From positions 1-64,000 of the forward strand of contig NZ_CBYL010000014.1 of NCBI RefSeq assembly GCF_000577335.1: DNA of 64,000 nucleotides, read 5' to 3'. Every line of letters begins with the position of its first letter. Position 1 is the first letter of the stretch. The translations under genes were made by a program, and so were the position numbers. Positions 53,311 to 62,282 of the stretch are shown one piece after another. The notes under the pieces are model-generated. The model was not told the origin of the DNA. It did not search any database and saw nothing but the letters and a program-made list of their open reading frames with translations. This DNA comes from Faecalispora jeddahensis (lineage in GTDB: Bacteria; Bacillota; Clostridia; Oscillospirales; Acutalibacteraceae).

Positions 53311-53356
53311 CGACAGCCGATTCCCAAATAATTTATTGTAAATACATTCCATTTTC

Positions 53357-53386
53357 TTGGCCTTTTTGCATGATTTATGATATGAT
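53357..53386 (+). promoter_or_regulatory. Sigma-70 promoter of the activator gene
   Basis: TTGGCC (53357-53362), an 18-bp spacer and TATGAT (53381-53386), 37 bases before the start at 53423. It would let the activator be made before the sigma-54 operons are switched on. Confidence 0.65.
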
Positions 53387-53422
53387 ATGCATGACTTTTG
53401 ATCCGATGGGAGGCATGGTCAG

Positions 53423-54871
53423 ATGCAGGATTTTTCGTCCTTTCAGGAGTTGTGCCAGGAATTGCCTTTTACAGAAATTCTGGACAATATCGACACCGGA
53501 ATCGCCCTCTACGACGCGCAGGGGAATTTCCTTTTTATGAATACCGTCATGGTCAACTGGCGGAATATTCCCCGAAAGGAATACCTGAAAATGAACGTCC
53601 ATGACTTCAGCCATGTTCTGGATGTGTCCGTGTTTGACCTGGTTTGCCAGGAAAAGCGCCGGGTGAGCCGCCTGCAGTACTACAAAGATTTTCAGCAGGT
53701 GGACGGCCCCACGCGGATGCGCATCGTCATCGGCACGCCGATCTTTGACGGTCAGGGCAACGTGAAGTATGTCGTCACCACACTGCAGGATGTTCAGGCC
53801 TTTGAGGACCTGTATCACACTCTGCTCAACGATCACAAAATCCTTGCATCCAGAGAAATAGGCCAGGCGGAAAAGATCAGCATCGTCGCCAAGAGTCAGA
53901 AATTCCGGCAGCTGCTTTCGGTAGCCGAAAGCATTGCGCCGCTGGACTCTACAGTGCTGATTTATGGGGAATCCGGCTGTGGTAAAGAGGTCATCGCCCA
54001 TTATATCCACGAACACAGCGACCGGAAAATCAAACCTTTGATCACCGTCAACTGCGCCGCTTTTCCGGAAAATCTGATTGAGGCGGAGCTGTTCGGCTAT
54101 GAAAAGGGAAGCTTTACCGGCGCCAATCGGGAGGGCAAGACAGGCCTCGTGGAATCTGCCGACGGCGGCACCCTGTTTCTGGACGAACTCAACTCTCTCC
54201 CCATGAACGTGCAGGGTAAGCTGTTGCGATGTCTGGAGGAAAAGAGCGTTCAGCGGATCGGCGCCACCCGGGCCAAGAAGGTGGATTTTCGCCTGATCGC
54301 CGCCACCAATCAGAATCTTGGGGAAATGGTGAGCAAAGGCACCTTCCGTGAGGATCTGTACTACCGCATCAACGTTATTCCCCTGACCATCCCGCCGGTG
54401 CGGGAGCGCAGGGAGGACATCGTTCCCCTCTGTCTGTATTTTCTGCACCATTTCTGTCAGAAGTATAATCTGCAGAAAAGCTTCTCCGACGAGGTGCTGG
54501 AGGAGGTTCGAAACTACAGCTGGCCCGGGAACGTCCGGGAAATCCGCAATTTTGTGGAGCGGATGGTCGTCATGACCCCGCACGCCACCCGCGAGATCAA
54601 CAGCATCCCCTCCGGCATGCTGTCCAACCAGACGGATACCCGCCCGACAGTATCCCCCCAATCTGCCGTGTTCTCCGTCGCGCAGAGCCAACCAAGGCAG
54701 CGTTCCGATGGTCCGAGCCGGGATGAGGTGCTGGCCGCCTTGGCCACCTGCGGCAACCATAGGGAAAAAGCAGCGCAGTATCTGGGAATCTCCCGCCGAA
54801 AGCTGCAGTACAAGATTCGGGAGTACCACCTTCCGTCCCGCTGTCAATATCAGGATGAGGATGCAAAATAA
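53423..54871 (+). CDS. PAS-type sigma-54-dependent activator
   Basis: 482 residues. A PAS domain covers about 15-130 (ILDNIDTGIALYDAQGN). The AAA+ domain has Walker A GESGCGKE (182-189), a GSFTGA loop (229-234, variant of GAFTGA), Walker B GGTLFLDELNS and the arginine-finger segment FREDLYYRINV. A flexible Ser/Pro/Gln-rich linker precedes a Fis-type helix-turn-helix (HREKAAQYLGISRRKLQYKI). Located at the end of the dehydratase operon, it is the natural activator for both sigma-54 promoters at 47.5 and 47.9 kb. The PAS domain may sense the pathway acid or its CoA ester. Confidence 0.9.
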   Translation: MQDFSSFQELCQELPFTEILDNIDTGIALYDAQGNFLFMNTVMVNWRNIPRKEYLKMNVHDFSHVLDVSVFDLVCQEKRRVSRLQYYKDFQQVDGPTRMRIVIGTPIFDGQGNVKYVVTTLQDVQAFEDLYHTLLNDHKILASREIGQAEKISIVAKSQKFRQLLSVAESIAPLDSTVLIYGESGCGKEVIAHYIHEHSDRKIKPLITVNCAAFPENLIEAELFGYEKGSFTGANREGKTGLVESADGGTLFLDELNSLPMNVQGKLLRCLEEKSVQRIGATRAKKVDFRLIAATNQNLGEMVSKGTFREDLYYRINVIPLTIPPVRERREDIVPLCLYFLHHFCQKYNLQKSFSDEVLEEVRNYSWPGNVREIRNFVERMVVMTPHATREINSIPSGMLSNQTDTRPTVSPQSAVFSVAQSQPRQRSDGPSRDEVLAALATCGNHREKAAQYLGISRRKLQYKIREYHLPSRCQYQDEDAK

Positions 54872-54882
54872 TTTTTAATATG

Positions 54883-54924
54883 AAAAAGCGTCTCCTGTTT
54901 TTGAAAAACAGGAGACGCTTTTTT
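54883..54924. terminator. Terminator of the sigma-54 activator gene
   Basis: AAAAAGCGTCTCCTGTTTTT and its complement form a stem of about 18 bp with a minimal loop, ending in TTTTTT; it is symmetrical enough to work in both directions. Confidence 0.9.
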
Positions 54925-54997
54925 GAGAGAGTATTATGGGTATTAAGATCATGCGGCTTTCGCCATGCCGTGAAAAAAACGAGAAGAGAAAACATAA

Positions 54998-55034
54998 AGA
55001 AAGGACTGCCGGTACTGTTCCGGCGGTCCTTTCT
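54998..55034. terminator. Second stem-loop between convergent genes
   Basis: AGAAAGGACTGCCGG and CCGGCGGTCCTTTCT pair with one G-T and a seven-base loop. It shares GGTACTGTTCCGGCGG with the terminator at 32816-32856. Confidence 0.65.
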
Positions 55035-55211
55035 GTTTCTCAGACGATTTTCTGAATTCGGATTTTTCGTGGCGGATTCTTTTATCCCTTTTGACCTTAT
55101 CATCTGGTTAAAATCCAATCAAAATGATTTACCTTGAAAGACATAGTCACTTTGATTTTAAATGGAAATCACGAAAGCGTTTTGCCGTCCGTTTCAACAA
55201 GCGCTTTTTAA

Positions 55212-56054
55212 TTACCGGCGAATATATTTCTGATATTTATTTCTCAAATCATTCAATTGATTGATCCTTGCCATGGAATCAAAGGATTCCATGGCAATTT
55301 TAATGATCAGGCTGTCAACAACGGCCATCAAAGAGACCATGGAATGATATTCCGTTGGCTCCCCCCGGTAGCAGTAGAGAAAGGCTTCCGAATTCTGGAG
55401 CCCGTTCGCCAGAAGATCGCTGAAAATCACGCAGGAAAATCCCACATAGCTCTTTTGAGTAAGCAGTACCGTCGTTTCTGCCAAAACGCGGCCAAAACAG
55501 AAGATGAGAACCAGATCTTCCTTTCGGATATTATTCAGGGATTCATATAGGGCTGACCCACCCTCCATCAAGATCAGCTCGATTCCGAATCGGCGCAGGC
55601 GGTATTTCATCACATGGGCGATCCCAAAGGAAGCGTCCGGTGCGAAAACATAGATTTTCTGCTTTTGTGCAATCAGGTCCGCCGCCGTTTCAATCGCCTC
55701 GGGCGATATCAGCTTCATCGTTTTTTCCAGTGTGTTCACCAGCATGTCGATGTTTTTTACCATCCAGTCAGAGGGCGCCCGGTCTGAGCCGGTCAGAGAA
55801 GAAAGGGTGTTTTTTACCTTTGAGGCCGGGGTGGTGCTGCTTTGGGAGAGCTGTGCCCTTTTAAACTCCTTGAAATTGTCAAACCCGATTTTCGGCCAGA
55901 ACCTGCCGACAGTCGCGAGGCTTACCCCCACTTTTTTAGAAATATCGCTTGCCGTTTCGCAGTAAAGCGCAGTTTCGTTGCTCATCAGATAATTCAGGAT
56001 CAGATGGTCTGCTTTGGTAAAGCCTTCTTGATTGATATCGGATAAATGGATCAT
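55212..56054 (-). CDS. RpiR/MurR-family regulator
   Basis: 280 residues. The N-terminal helix-turn-helix (residues 1-75) includes TASDISKKVGVSLATVGRFW and KIGFDNFKEFK; the SIS sugar-phosphate-binding domain spans about 120-260, with KIYVFAPDASFGIAHVMKYR. RpiR proteins sense phosphosugars and control nearby sugar genes. It is divergent from the TIM-barrel/ABC operon, its probable target. Confidence 0.88.
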   Translation of the reverse strand: MIHLSDINQEGFTKADHLILNYLMSNETALYCETASDISKKVGVSLATVGRFWPKIGFDNFKEFKRAQLSQSSTTPASKVKNTLSSLTGSDRAPSDWMVKNIDMLVNTLEKTMKLISPEAIETAADLIAQKQKIYVFAPDASFGIAHVMKYRLRRFGIELILMEGGSALYESLNNIRKEDLVLIFCFGRVLAETTVLLTQKSYVGFSCVIFSDLLANGLQNSEAFLYCYRGEPTEYHSMVSLMAVVDSLIIKIAMESFDSMARINQLNDLRNKYQKYIRR

Positions 56055-56100
56055 ACGGATTCCCCCTTCTTTTTTTTATTATAAGGGTTTCCCTCAAAAA

Positions 56101-56115
56101 TGAAAGTAATTTTCC
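56101..56115. promoter_or_regulatory. Possible RpiR operator
   Basis: TGAAAGTAATTTTCC contains GAAA-N5-TTTC, and a related ATGAAAATTATTAATCAT follows about 15 bases later. Both lie in the divergent promoter region of the RpiR gene and the transporter operon. The match to an RpiR consensus is only by general resemblance. Confidence 0.35.
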
Positions 56116-56219
56116 AATAAAAAATTTATGAAAATTATTAATCATAGCATAACGGTTTGATAATGTGATTTTAATGTTGAGGGAATATGATGAATTCAGC
56201 ATTGAGAGGGGGGACAGCT

Positions 56220-56999
56220 GTGAATCCAATTTATTTTTCTTCCACGCTGATGTGGAATGCGGCCCTGCCCGAACTGTTTCAGGCTGCCTGCACGCTTGGC
56301 GCACAGGGAATCGAATTTTGGGCGCAGCAGTTTGAAAGCCGGGACTATTGTGAGAAGGAATGCCATCGATTGATGGATGAATGCCAAATCGAGGCTTTTG
56401 TCCACAGTAAAACATGGGATTTGAATTTCGCTTCGATGAACCGGTGCATTCGGGAGGCTTCGATCCGTGAAATCAAGGCTTCCATCGATCTGGCCGGCAA
56501 GCTGCACGCCCCGGAAATCACCGTGCATCCGCCGCGCGAATCGCTTTGCGGGGAGCTTCCCTTTTACCGGGAGCTTACATATCAGGGCCTGACGGAGCTT
56601 CTTTCGTATGCGCGCGGCAAGAATGTGGACGTATCGCTGGAGGTGATGGAGAAAATCCCGAAGGAATTGATGACCTCACGCCGGCAGATTCAGGAGCTGA
56701 CGCGCGACCTGTACCCGGAATTTTCTTATACGGTAGATGTGGCCCACTGTGACGATGCAGCAGAGGTACAGGATTTTCTCTGGAAGCTTCCCCGAATATC
56801 AAAGCTGCATATCAGCAACCGCCGCGGCAGCAAGTACCACACACTACTTTCGGATGGGGATTTTTCGTTCCCGGAGCTGTGGCCGATTTTAGAGGACAGC
56901 CATCTTCCTATGGTGGTAGAAGGTCTCGATCGATCAAAGGAATATACCATGCTGTACGAAAACATGAAATATATCCAAACAATCAAAAGGAGAGTCTGA
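56220..56999 (+). CDS. Sugar phosphate isomerase/epimerase (TIM-barrel, AP endonuclease 2 fold)
   Basis: About 259 residues from a GTG at 56220 with GAGGGGGGAC upstream; an ATG at 56187 is possible. The fold pattern of xylose-isomerase-like barrels is visible: ACTLGAQGIEFW, ITVHPPRE, VDVSLEVMEK (metal glutamate), YTVDVAHCDD, LHISNRRG and MVVEGLD (metal glutamate). These are the expected metal ligands Glu, Asp/His and Glu. It probably epimerises or isomerises the transported sugar or sugar phosphate. First gene of the operon; the binding-protein gene starts two bases after its stop. Confidence 0.8.
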   Translation: MNPIYFSSTLMWNAALPELFQAACTLGAQGIEFWAQQFESRDYCEKECHRLMDECQIEAFVHSKTWDLNFASMNRCIREASIREIKASIDLAGKLHAPEITVHPPRESLCGELPFYRELTYQGLTELLSYARGKNVDVSLEVMEKIPKELMTSRRQIQELTRDLYPEFSYTVDVAHCDDAAEVQDFLWKLPRISKLHISNRRGSKYHTLLSDGDFSFPELWPILEDSHLPMVVEGLDRSKEYTMLYENMKYIQTIKRRV

Positions 57000-57000
57000 A

Positions 57001-58065
57001 ATGAAATCAAACAAAAAAATTGTGGCGGGAATCCTTGCTTTGTGTATGCTGGCGGGCTTTGCAGGGTGTTCCGGGACCGGCACCACTTCCTCGCAGGGCG
57101 GCGCGGCGCCGTCCGCTCAGAATTCCTCTGCGCCACAGCAGCCGGAGAACCTGAAGGGAGAGGTAACGCTTTACACCTCTCAGCCGGAACAGGATGTACA
57201 GGCCCTGATCGAAGCGTTCAACCAAAAGCAGCCCGACGTAAAGGTGAATGTGTTCCGCAGCGGTACCGAAGAGGTCGTCAGCAAAATCCTTGCGGAGAAA
57301 AAGGCCGGCGCGGTCAAGGCAGACCTGCTTCTGGTTGCCGATGCAGCCACCTTTGAAGCCCTCAAGTCCGAAAATCTGCTGATGAGCTATGAGTCCCCCG
57401 AGCTCAAGGGGATCAGCAGCGATTATTACGATGCGGAACATACGTATACCGGCACCAAAATCATTTCCACGGGGATCGTCATCAATACCGACATGGTCAA
57501 AAAAGCGCCGGCCGGCTACAAAGACCTGACGGACGCTTCCTACAAGGACAACCTGATCATGCCGAGCCCGCTGTACTCTGGCGCCGCCGCTTATAACCTT
57601 GGTGTTCTGGTCAGAACAGACGGTGTCGGCTGGGATTTCTACAAATCCCTGAAAGCAAACGGAGTTTCTGTACAGCAGGGCAACGGCGCTGTGGAAAAAG
57701 CGGTGCTGGCCGGTCAGAAATCCTGCGGAATTGTTGTGGACTATCTGCCGCTGCGCGATAAGGCAAAAGGCTCGCCGGTCGAGTTTATTTACCCCAGCGA
57801 AGGTTCTTTGAGCGTGACCGAACCGATCGGAATTGTGAACGGAACCCCCAATGAAGCACAGGCCAAAGCGTTTGTGGACTTTATTTTGTCCGACGACGGC
57901 CAGACGACAACCTCTGTCATTGGGTACACGCCGATCAAGTCCGGAATCAAGGCGCCGGAGGGATTTAAATCCGTCGATGAAATCAAGAATCTTACTTACG
58001 ATATTTCTGAGCTGGTCAAAACACGGGACGGCGACAAAGAAGAGTTCAGCAAACTGTTTGGTTAA
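57001..58065 (+). CDS. AfuA/FbpA-like ABC substrate-binding lipoprotein
   Basis: 354 residues with a lipoprotein signal peptide and lipobox GFAGC (Cys about residue 22). The mature part begins GEVTLYTSQPEQDVQALIEA, typical of the ferric-iron/2-aminoethylphosphonate/AfuA class. The motifs ADLLLVADAATFEALK and SPLYSGAAAYNLG follow the class pattern. No Tyr-Tyr iron-site motif is obvious. AfuA of Actinobacillus binds hexose phosphates, and the neighbouring RpiR, epimerase and phosphatase genes favour a sugar phosphate here over iron. Confidence 0.82.
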   Translation: MKSNKKIVAGILALCMLAGFAGCSGTGTTSSQGGAAPSAQNSSAPQQPENLKGEVTLYTSQPEQDVQALIEAFNQKQPDVKVNVFRSGTEEVVSKILAEKKAGAVKADLLLVADAATFEALKSENLLMSYESPELKGISSDYYDAEHTYTGTKIISTGIVINTDMVKKAPAGYKDLTDASYKDNLIMPSPLYSGAAAYNLGVLVRTDGVGWDFYKSLKANGVSVQQGNGAVEKAVLAGQKSCGIVVDYLPLRDKAKGSPVEFIYPSEGSLSVTEPIGIVNGTPNEAQAKAFVDFILSDDGQTTTSVIGYTPIKSGIKAPEGFKSVDEIKNLTYDISELVKTRDGDKEEFSKLFG

Positions 58066-58125
58066 AAACCGGGTGAATGCATGTAAGGCTGCGGTTTTCC
58101 GCAGCCTTTTTGGAGGTTTAGAGAA

Positions 58126-59856
58126 ATGAAGAAAAGGAATCTGATGCTTCAAACAGTTGGCTGCATTGCAGTTGCCTTTCTGTTTTTGGTTCCGCTGTGT
58201 CGGCTGGTGCTGATGAGCTTTACACAGGACGACGGCAGTTTCAGCTTCGGCAATTACACCGCGTTGCTCCAGGAGCCGCGCACGCTTCGGGCCATTGGGA
58301 ACACGGTGATCATCTCCCTGGCGGCCACCGCGCTTTCCACCGTTCTGGGCGTTCTGTTTGCCTTTATCGTCGCTTATTTGAATGTCAGGCGCAAAAAGCT
58401 GCTGGAGCTGCTCGTGCTGGCTCCCTTTATCATTCCATCCTATGTGATCACGATCTCGTGGACCAGCGCGCTGGCCGGGAACAGCGGAATGAACCAGCTC
58501 CTGCGGCTGCTGCACCTTGGCCCTGTGAACCTGTATTCACTGGGTGGGATCATCTTCATCCTCGGGATCTGCAATATTCCGCTGGTGTACCTCACTACCG
58601 TCAACATGCTGCGGAAAATCCCCCGGGATTTGGAGTGGGCCGCCCGTGCTTCGGGCTGCGGCCAGTGGGAAACGCTGTTTCGGATCAATCTTCGGCAGGC
58701 GGCCCCGGCGATCATCGGCGGCAGTGTGCTGGCCTTTCTTTCGTGTATCGATAATTTTTCCGTTCTGGCTTTTCTCGGGATTCCGGCCTCTATTCCGGTG
58801 CTCAGTACCTATATTTATGAAAAGGCGATCAGCTTTGGGTCACAGTCCTTTTCGATGGCCTCCGCCTTGTCTGTCATGCTGTCCGTTGTGGCGATCGCCG
58901 GGTCGCTGGGAATCTCCGCCTTTTCTCAAAAAGAAAAGCAGGCCGACAGTATCCGCGCGGATTTTTCGGAGCGCATTATTTTGAAGGATCAGACAAGAAG
59001 ATGGGTGGAATGGATCGGCATAGGGATTTTTGCAATCATCGATCTGGTCCCCCTGCTCACGATGACTGCCGCTTCCTTTCAGGATCTTTACGGTCAAAGC
59101 TTTTCTGTCAAGAATTTCTCGCTGCAAAATTACCAGTTCCTGTTTATGAACAGCGGCATATCCAGCGCCATCGGCAACAGCCTGATGCTTTCATTGATCA
59201 CCTGCGCGGTCTGTATTCTAGTCGGCACGGCGGCAGCGTATCACAAGCTGCACGGGAGCGGCCCGGCGGTTCGACTGCTGGAAGCCTGCGCATCCCTGAC
59301 CTACGCGATTCCGGGCATCGTGCTGGCGCTGGCCATGATCTTTCACTGGTCTGCGATTCCGGGCGTCTATGGCAGCATCCAAATCCTGATGGTTTCTTAT
59401 GTGACAAGGTATTTAATTCTTCAGGTGAAAGGAAGCTCGGCGGCAATGCTGTCCATCCATCCGTCGCTGGAGGAAGCGGCGCATGTATCGGGTAGCGGGA
59501 ACGCGCGGATGTGGAAAAGAATTCTGATCCCGCTGCTGTTCCGGCAGACCATATCCAGCTCTCTTCTGATTTTTGTTTCTGCCCTGACCGAAATGACGCT
59601 GTCTTCCATCCTGGCGTCCGCCGGAACCAAAACGATTGGACTCAGCGTGTTTAACCTGCAGCAATCCGGCGATTATAACCTTGCATACGCGTTTTCCGTT
59701 CTGATCGTTCTTCTGATCGTTTGCGGATATGCACTGGTTCAGTATGTGTGCCGGGAGCCGGTGAAAAAGGGGAAGCACGAAAAAAGGCAGAATGCGGGGC
59801 TGTTCCGCCAGTATCCTTTCAAAGTATCCCACAAGATGGAGGAGTCTGCTTTATGA
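58126..59856 (+). CDS. Fused ABC transporter permease (FbpB/AfuB type)
   Basis: 576 residues with about 12 hydrophobic helices in two similar halves, each carrying an EAA-type loop: first DLEWAARASGCGQWETLFRI (about residues 170-190), second LEEAAHVSGSGNARMWKRIL. Two permease domains in one chain is the rule for FbpB, AfuB and PhnU/V-like systems. It forms the membrane pore with the ATPase downstream, whose start overlaps its stop by four bases. A basic C-terminal tail ends the protein. Confidence 0.9.
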   Translation: MKKRNLMLQTVGCIAVAFLFLVPLCRLVLMSFTQDDGSFSFGNYTALLQEPRTLRAIGNTVIISLAATALSTVLGVLFAFIVAYLNVRRKKLLELLVLAPFIIPSYVITISWTSALAGNSGMNQLLRLLHLGPVNLYSLGGIIFILGICNIPLVYLTTVNMLRKIPRDLEWAARASGCGQWETLFRINLRQAAPAIIGGSVLAFLSCIDNFSVLAFLGIPASIPVLSTYIYEKAISFGSQSFSMASALSVMLSVVAIAGSLGISAFSQKEKQADSIRADFSERIILKDQTRRWVEWIGIGIFAIIDLVPLLTMTAASFQDLYGQSFSVKNFSLQNYQFLFMNSGISSAIGNSLMLSLITCAVCILVGTAAAYHKLHGSGPAVRLLEACASLTYAIPGIVLALAMIFHWSAIPGVYGSIQILMVSYVTRYLILQVKGSSAAMLSIHPSLEEAAHVSGSGNARMWKRILIPLLFRQTISSSLLIFVSALTEMTLSSILASAGTKTIGLSVFNLQQSGDYNLAYAFSVLIVLLIVCGYALVQYVCREPVKKGKHEKRQNAGLFRQYPFKVSHKMEESAL

Positions 59857-60890
59857 GCCTGAAAATCAGCGGTTTATCGAAAAAATACGGCGATCATCCG
59901 GCCTTGTCAAAGGTGTCTGTTGAAATCGAGGACGGCGAGTTTGTCTGTATCCTTGGCCCCTCCGGCTGCGGCAAAACCACCCTGCTGCGGCTGGTGGGCG
60001 GCTTTGAGCAGCCCACCGAAGGTTCTATTTGTGCTGGAGATGTGTTATACTCTTCTTCAAAGGAATGCGTTCCGGTGGAGCGTCGGGATCTGGGAATGGT
60101 GTTTCAGTCGTTTGCGCTGTGGCCCAATATGACGGTGCGCCAGCACGCGGAATTCCCCCTGCGGCAAAAGAAATACGCGCGGATGGATGCGGCGGAAAAG
60201 CAGAAGCTGATTGACCGTACGCTGGAGAGCGTCGGCCTTGCGGCGCTGTCCGGCCGCTACCCTGATGAACTGTCCGGCGGGCAGAAACAGCGTGTTGCGT
60301 TGGCGAGGGCCATTATCACAAAGCCGAAAATCCTGCTGATGGATGAGCCCCTCAGCGCGTTGGACGCGGAGCTGAAAATCAGCATGCGAAAAGAAATTCA
60401 GGATATTCACCGCATGACCGGGGCGACGATTCTGTATGTCACACACGACCAAAGCGAGGCGCTTGCCATGGCGGACCGCATCATGATCCTGAAAGACGGC
60501 GAAGTGGAGCAGGTCGGCACGCCCAAAGAAATTTATCTGCACCCCCGTACGCCGTTCGCCGCGACTTTCGTTGGCAAATACAATTTGTTTCGGGGTACCT
60601 GGGACAGCGACCGCTTTTACGAGGAAAGCTCGCGTGTCTGTTTCCGCGGCCGAACCGTCGGGCCGGAGCTCAAGAAGCTGGGGCTGTATCCCGTGCGGCC
60701 AGACCAGCTCCAAATTGAAAAGCAGGGGAACGGAATCCTCGGAAAAATCAGGAACCGGCAGTATTGCGGGCGAGAGGTTCATTATTCCGTTGAAAGCGCC
60801 GGAAGCCTGATTACGGTGTATGCACCCATCCAGGCCAGCTATGACTTAAATGAAACGGTGGTTCTCACCAAAAAGGAGGAGATAGATTGA
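59853..60890 (+). CDS. ABC transporter ATP-binding protein (FbpC/AfuC type)
   Basis: 345 residues from the ATG at 59853 (GGAGG upstream). Walker A GPSGCGKTTLL, Q-loop VFQSFALWPNMTV, signature ELSGGQKQRVALARA, Walker B ILLMDEPLSALD and switch histidine VTHDQSEALAMADR. A C-terminal TOBE-like domain covers about 245-345. Translationally coupled to the permease gene upstream and the PHP-domain gene downstream. It powers the transporter at the inner face of the membrane. Confidence 0.92.
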   Translation: MSLKISGLSKKYGDHPALSKVSVEIEDGEFVCILGPSGCGKTTLLRLVGGFEQPTEGSICAGDVLYSSSKECVPVERRDLGMVFQSFALWPNMTVRQHAEFPLRQKKYARMDAAEKQKLIDRTLESVGLAALSGRYPDELSGGQKQRVALARAIITKPKILLMDEPLSALDAELKISMRKEIQDIHRMTGATILYVTHDQSEALAMADRIMILKDGEVEQVGTPKEIYLHPRTPFAATFVGKYNLFRGTWDSDRFYEESSRVCFRGRTVGPELKKLGLYPVRPDQLQIEKQGNGILGKIRNRQYCGREVHYSVESAGSLITVYAPIQASYDLNETVVLTKKEEID

Positions 60891-61609
60891 AGGCATTGTT
60901 TGATCTTCATACGCATACGCTGGCTAGCGGCCACGCGTTCAGCACCCTGAAAGAGAATATAGAAGAGGCAGGGCGGAAAGGCCTTTGGGCAATCGGTACC
61001 AGCGATCACGCGGAAAAAATGCCCGGGGCGAATCCGAATGTCTTTATTAATTATAAAGTCGTACAGAAATCCGTGGAGGGGATCCGGGTTTTCTGCGGCA
61101 TAGAAGCGAATATCTGTGATTTTGACGGGACGATCGATGTAGAGGAATCCCTGCTTCAAAAAATGGATTACGTTATGGCAAGCCTGCACACCCCATGCAT
61201 TCAAAGCGGGACTGCCGAACAGAACACGGCGGCGCTGATCGGCGCGATGAAGAACCCTTATGTGAAAATCATTGCACACCCCGACGACAGCCGGTATCCC
61301 CTGGATTACGAAGCGCTGGTACAGGCGGCCAAAGAGCTTGGAGCAGCATTGGAGCTCAACAATTCTTCCCTGATCCCCGATTCCACGCGGCTCAATGGCA
61401 GGGAAAACGCCAAAGTGCTTTTGAACACCTGCAAACGCTTCGGGGCGCCTGTGATTTTAGGGAGCGACGCGCATATCTGGTACGATGTGGGCCGCTTTGA
61501 GGAAGCGTATGCCTTACTAGAAGAAGTCGGTTTTCCGCAGGAGTTGATTTTGAACCTGAGTCCGGATGGAATCCGAACTGTTTTAAACGAATCCTGCACG
61601 AGAATATAA
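60887..61609 (+). CDS. PHP-domain phosphatase (YcdX type)
   Basis: 240 residues from a TTG at 60887 with GGAGGAG upstream, overlapping the ATPase stop by four bases. Metal-binding PHP motifs: FDLHTHTLASGHAFST, GTSDHAEKMPG, FCGIEANICDFDG, MASLHTPC, IAHPDDSRYP and LGSDAHIWYDVG. These match the trinuclear metal site of YcdX-like phosphatases. In an operon with a transporter for a likely phosphorylated substrate it may remove phosphate after uptake. Confidence 0.85.
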   Translation: MKALFDLHTHTLASGHAFSTLKENIEEAGRKGLWAIGTSDHAEKMPGANPNVFINYKVVQKSVEGIRVFCGIEANICDFDGTIDVEESLLQKMDYVMASLHTPCIQSGTAEQNTAALIGAMKNPYVKIIAHPDDSRYPLDYEALVQAAKELGAALELNNSSLIPDSTRLNGRENAKVLLNTCKRFGAPVILGSDAHIWYDVGRFEEAYALLEEVGFPQELILNLSPDGIRTVLNESCTRI

Positions 61610-61754
61610 ATACATGCAGCAGGCTACCGGGTAGCACTTGGTCTGCATGGTGCTCGCCGCCAGAAGAATCCGATTCACAATTGTACCTTTTTCGTATCAA
61701 TTCCCTTTAGAACGATTCTGTTAGAGGCCATTTCCTTTCAGATGGTCTTATAGC

Positions 61755-61801
61755 AAACAGCAGTGATCCCCCGCCATAGGCGGGGGATCACTGCTGTTTT
61801 T
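61755..61801. terminator. 21-bp perfect bidirectional terminator
   Basis: AAACAGCAGTGATCCCCCGC plus C and its exact complement with an ATA loop, flanked by A- and T-runs. It separates the rightward transporter operon from the convergent rbsD-like operon. Confidence 0.9.
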
Positions 61802-61862
61802 CAATTAAAGTATCGGCCTTTTTGCTTCTCCTCAGACTTGTCGATCGCGGAGAAAAGAGGGT

Positions 61863-62267
61863 TCAGGCAACACCGACCGTAATCAAGATATTGGCAAAGG
61901 TACGCTTTTCGCCGGTAGAGATTGCAAGGCAGACACAGGGCTGCTCACATGCGTCATAAAAACCAAAGCGGTCGATACCGTCCAGCTCCAGGCCGTTGAG
62001 AAGAGTGCGGAATTCACCGAAAATTTTAGGTTCTTCGCCATCGGAAAGCATGACCTCGGCTTTTTCAACATTGATGCAATCCAAAAGTGTTTTTAAAACA
62101 TCTGTGACGGTCGGGATTCCTTCCGTCAGCCCCAAATATACTTTGGCAGCGTCTCCGCTCTTTGCGTTCAGGGGATAATTTCCGTCGGCGATCAAAATTT
62201 TATCCCCATGCCCGCATAGGGAAAGTGCGCTCATGATCCCGGGATGAATACATCCGGATTTCAGCAT
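61863..62267 (-). CDS. RbsD/FucU-family sugar mutarotase
   Basis: 134 residues. The N-terminal MLKSGCIHPGIMSALSLCGH followed by GDKILIADGNYPLNA is the RbsD/FucU signature, with the catalytic histidine in GHGD and the D-x-N/A-P motif closer to FucU. It interconverts pyranose or alpha/beta forms of a sugar such as ribose or fucose. Last gene of the leftward kinase-SIS-RbsD operon; its start is 15 bases from the SIS gene stop. Confidence 0.88.
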   Translation of the reverse strand: MLKSGCIHPGIMSALSLCGHGDKILIADGNYPLNAKSGDAAKVYLGLTEGIPTVTDVLKTLLDCINVEKAEVMLSDGEEPKIFGEFRTLLNGLELDGIDRFGFYDACEQPCVCLAISTGEKRTFANILITVGVA

Positions 62268-62282
62268 GCTCAGTCCCTCCTT

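Larger units (their letters stand above)
54872..55211. other. Intergenic stretch with two terminators
   Basis: About 340 bases without a gene, holding the terminators at 54883-54924 and 54998-55034. Confidence 0.6.

Noticed and set aside
53340-53400. Sigma-54 promoter before the activator gene at 53423
   Set aside because: TTGGCC followed by TTGCA looks similar but the spacing is about three bases too short; a sigma-70 promoter fits better.
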